This document shows, one piece after another, positions 63,791 through 64,000 of a stretch of 64,000 nt of DNA. Below the pieces are notes generated by a model. It searched no databases and was not told the origin of the DNA. It worked only from the letters and a program-made list of their open reading frames with translations. Position 1 is the stretch's first letter, and every line of letters begins with the position of its first letter. The DNA lies in assembly GCF_001949145.1 (NCBI RefSeq), contig NW_019091503.1, positions 248,259 to 312,258 on the forward strand, read 5' to 3'. The translations under genes and the position numbers were made by a program. The stretch comes from Acanthaster planci. Its lineage: Eukaryota > Echinodermata > Asteroidea > Valvatida > Acanthasteridae.

Positions 63791-64000
63791 CTGCAAATTG
63801 AAAGGGATAGGTCAAATTTAACACAGGAATGATTTTCTTTTTTTATTAATGATTTTTCCCTCATTTTTGAGGCGAATAATGGCCAGGCTCCATTTCATTT
63901 TGATTAAAACATTTTTAATCACAAAAAGTAATTGTCCCTCCTGTAACCGGCACACTTTGTATTTCAATTTTTTTTCCATTTTTCCTTGGCTTCTGTCACT
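62724..64000. other. EIF2D introns and right edge
   Basis: Besides exons 2 and 3 this stretch is AT-rich intron. The missing first coding exon (start codon, family motif of the FRVKSN type) is not present on the minus strand up to 64000. Confidence 0.6.
63600..63790 (-). CDS. EIF2D: EIF2D exon 2, DUF1947-like N-terminal domain
   Basis: The acceptor is ttcaatttgcag and the donor CTACTG|gtaagt. It encodes RKLRSSFSVQFPSLDTDQV, then AELTPNKDDMTVMKI and GTPIFFQIEKQLYPT, matching the eIF2D N-terminal pattern (RRKLR, FP-L-TDQVxEL-P-K, NPILFELEKNLYPT). It enters in phase 2, so a preceding exon with the start codon must exist beyond the window. Confidence 0.93.

Overview
The window is eukaryotic. Genes are split by introns with GT/AG junctions in consistent phase, introns are long, poly(A)-type signals are present, and much of the sequence is small inverted-repeat transposons, tRNA-derived SINEs and a decayed LINE. 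The protein content (eIF2D, a BTB-BACK-Kelch protein, an ADAP/FYB-like immune adaptor) together with very dense TACATGTA/ACCGGT palindromic simple sequence suggests an invertebrate deuterostome, most likely an echinoderm. That placement is inference. One 751-base assembly gap lies at 6233-6983.

Layout. 1-13140: no convincing coding sequence; a 21-bp minisatellite, several MITEs (317-726, 4093-4294, 5376-5721, 9409-9634), the gap, and a weak candidate first exon of a minus-strand gene near 13141-13166. 13170-17150: intergenic, with an inverted-repeat element at 15190-15366. 17150-37182, minus strand: a ten-exon FYB1/ADAP-like adaptor gene (563 predicted residues) with a proline-rich N-terminal half, six YDDV-like tyrosine motifs spread over six exons, a Lys/Glu-rich helix and one helical SH3 domain; its 3' UTR is about 2.5 kb and an optional alternative last exon is visible. 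37200-48440: transposon-rich intergenic DNA holding repeat pairs, a tandem pair of tRNA-derived SINEs and a decayed CR1/L2-type non-LTR retrotransposon at about 44900-47780. 48482-50557, plus strand: a two-exon 617-residue Kelch-like gene. 52690-54431, plus strand: five short phase-compatible putative exons of an unrecognised gene. 55029-56120: a dispersed repeat copy and nested foldback elements. 58100-63790, minus strand: twelve exons of EIF2D, complete except for the first coding exon, which lies beyond the right edge.

The three recognised genes do not form a pathway. The adaptor would act in tyrosine-kinase signalling and actin/adhesion control, the Kelch protein probably as a Cullin-3 substrate receptor, and eIF2D in non-canonical initiation and ribosome recycling. 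Exon boundaries were derived by hand from splice consensus and reading-phase continuity. For the adaptor and eIF2D they agree with vertebrate family members as known from general knowledge. No database search was run.
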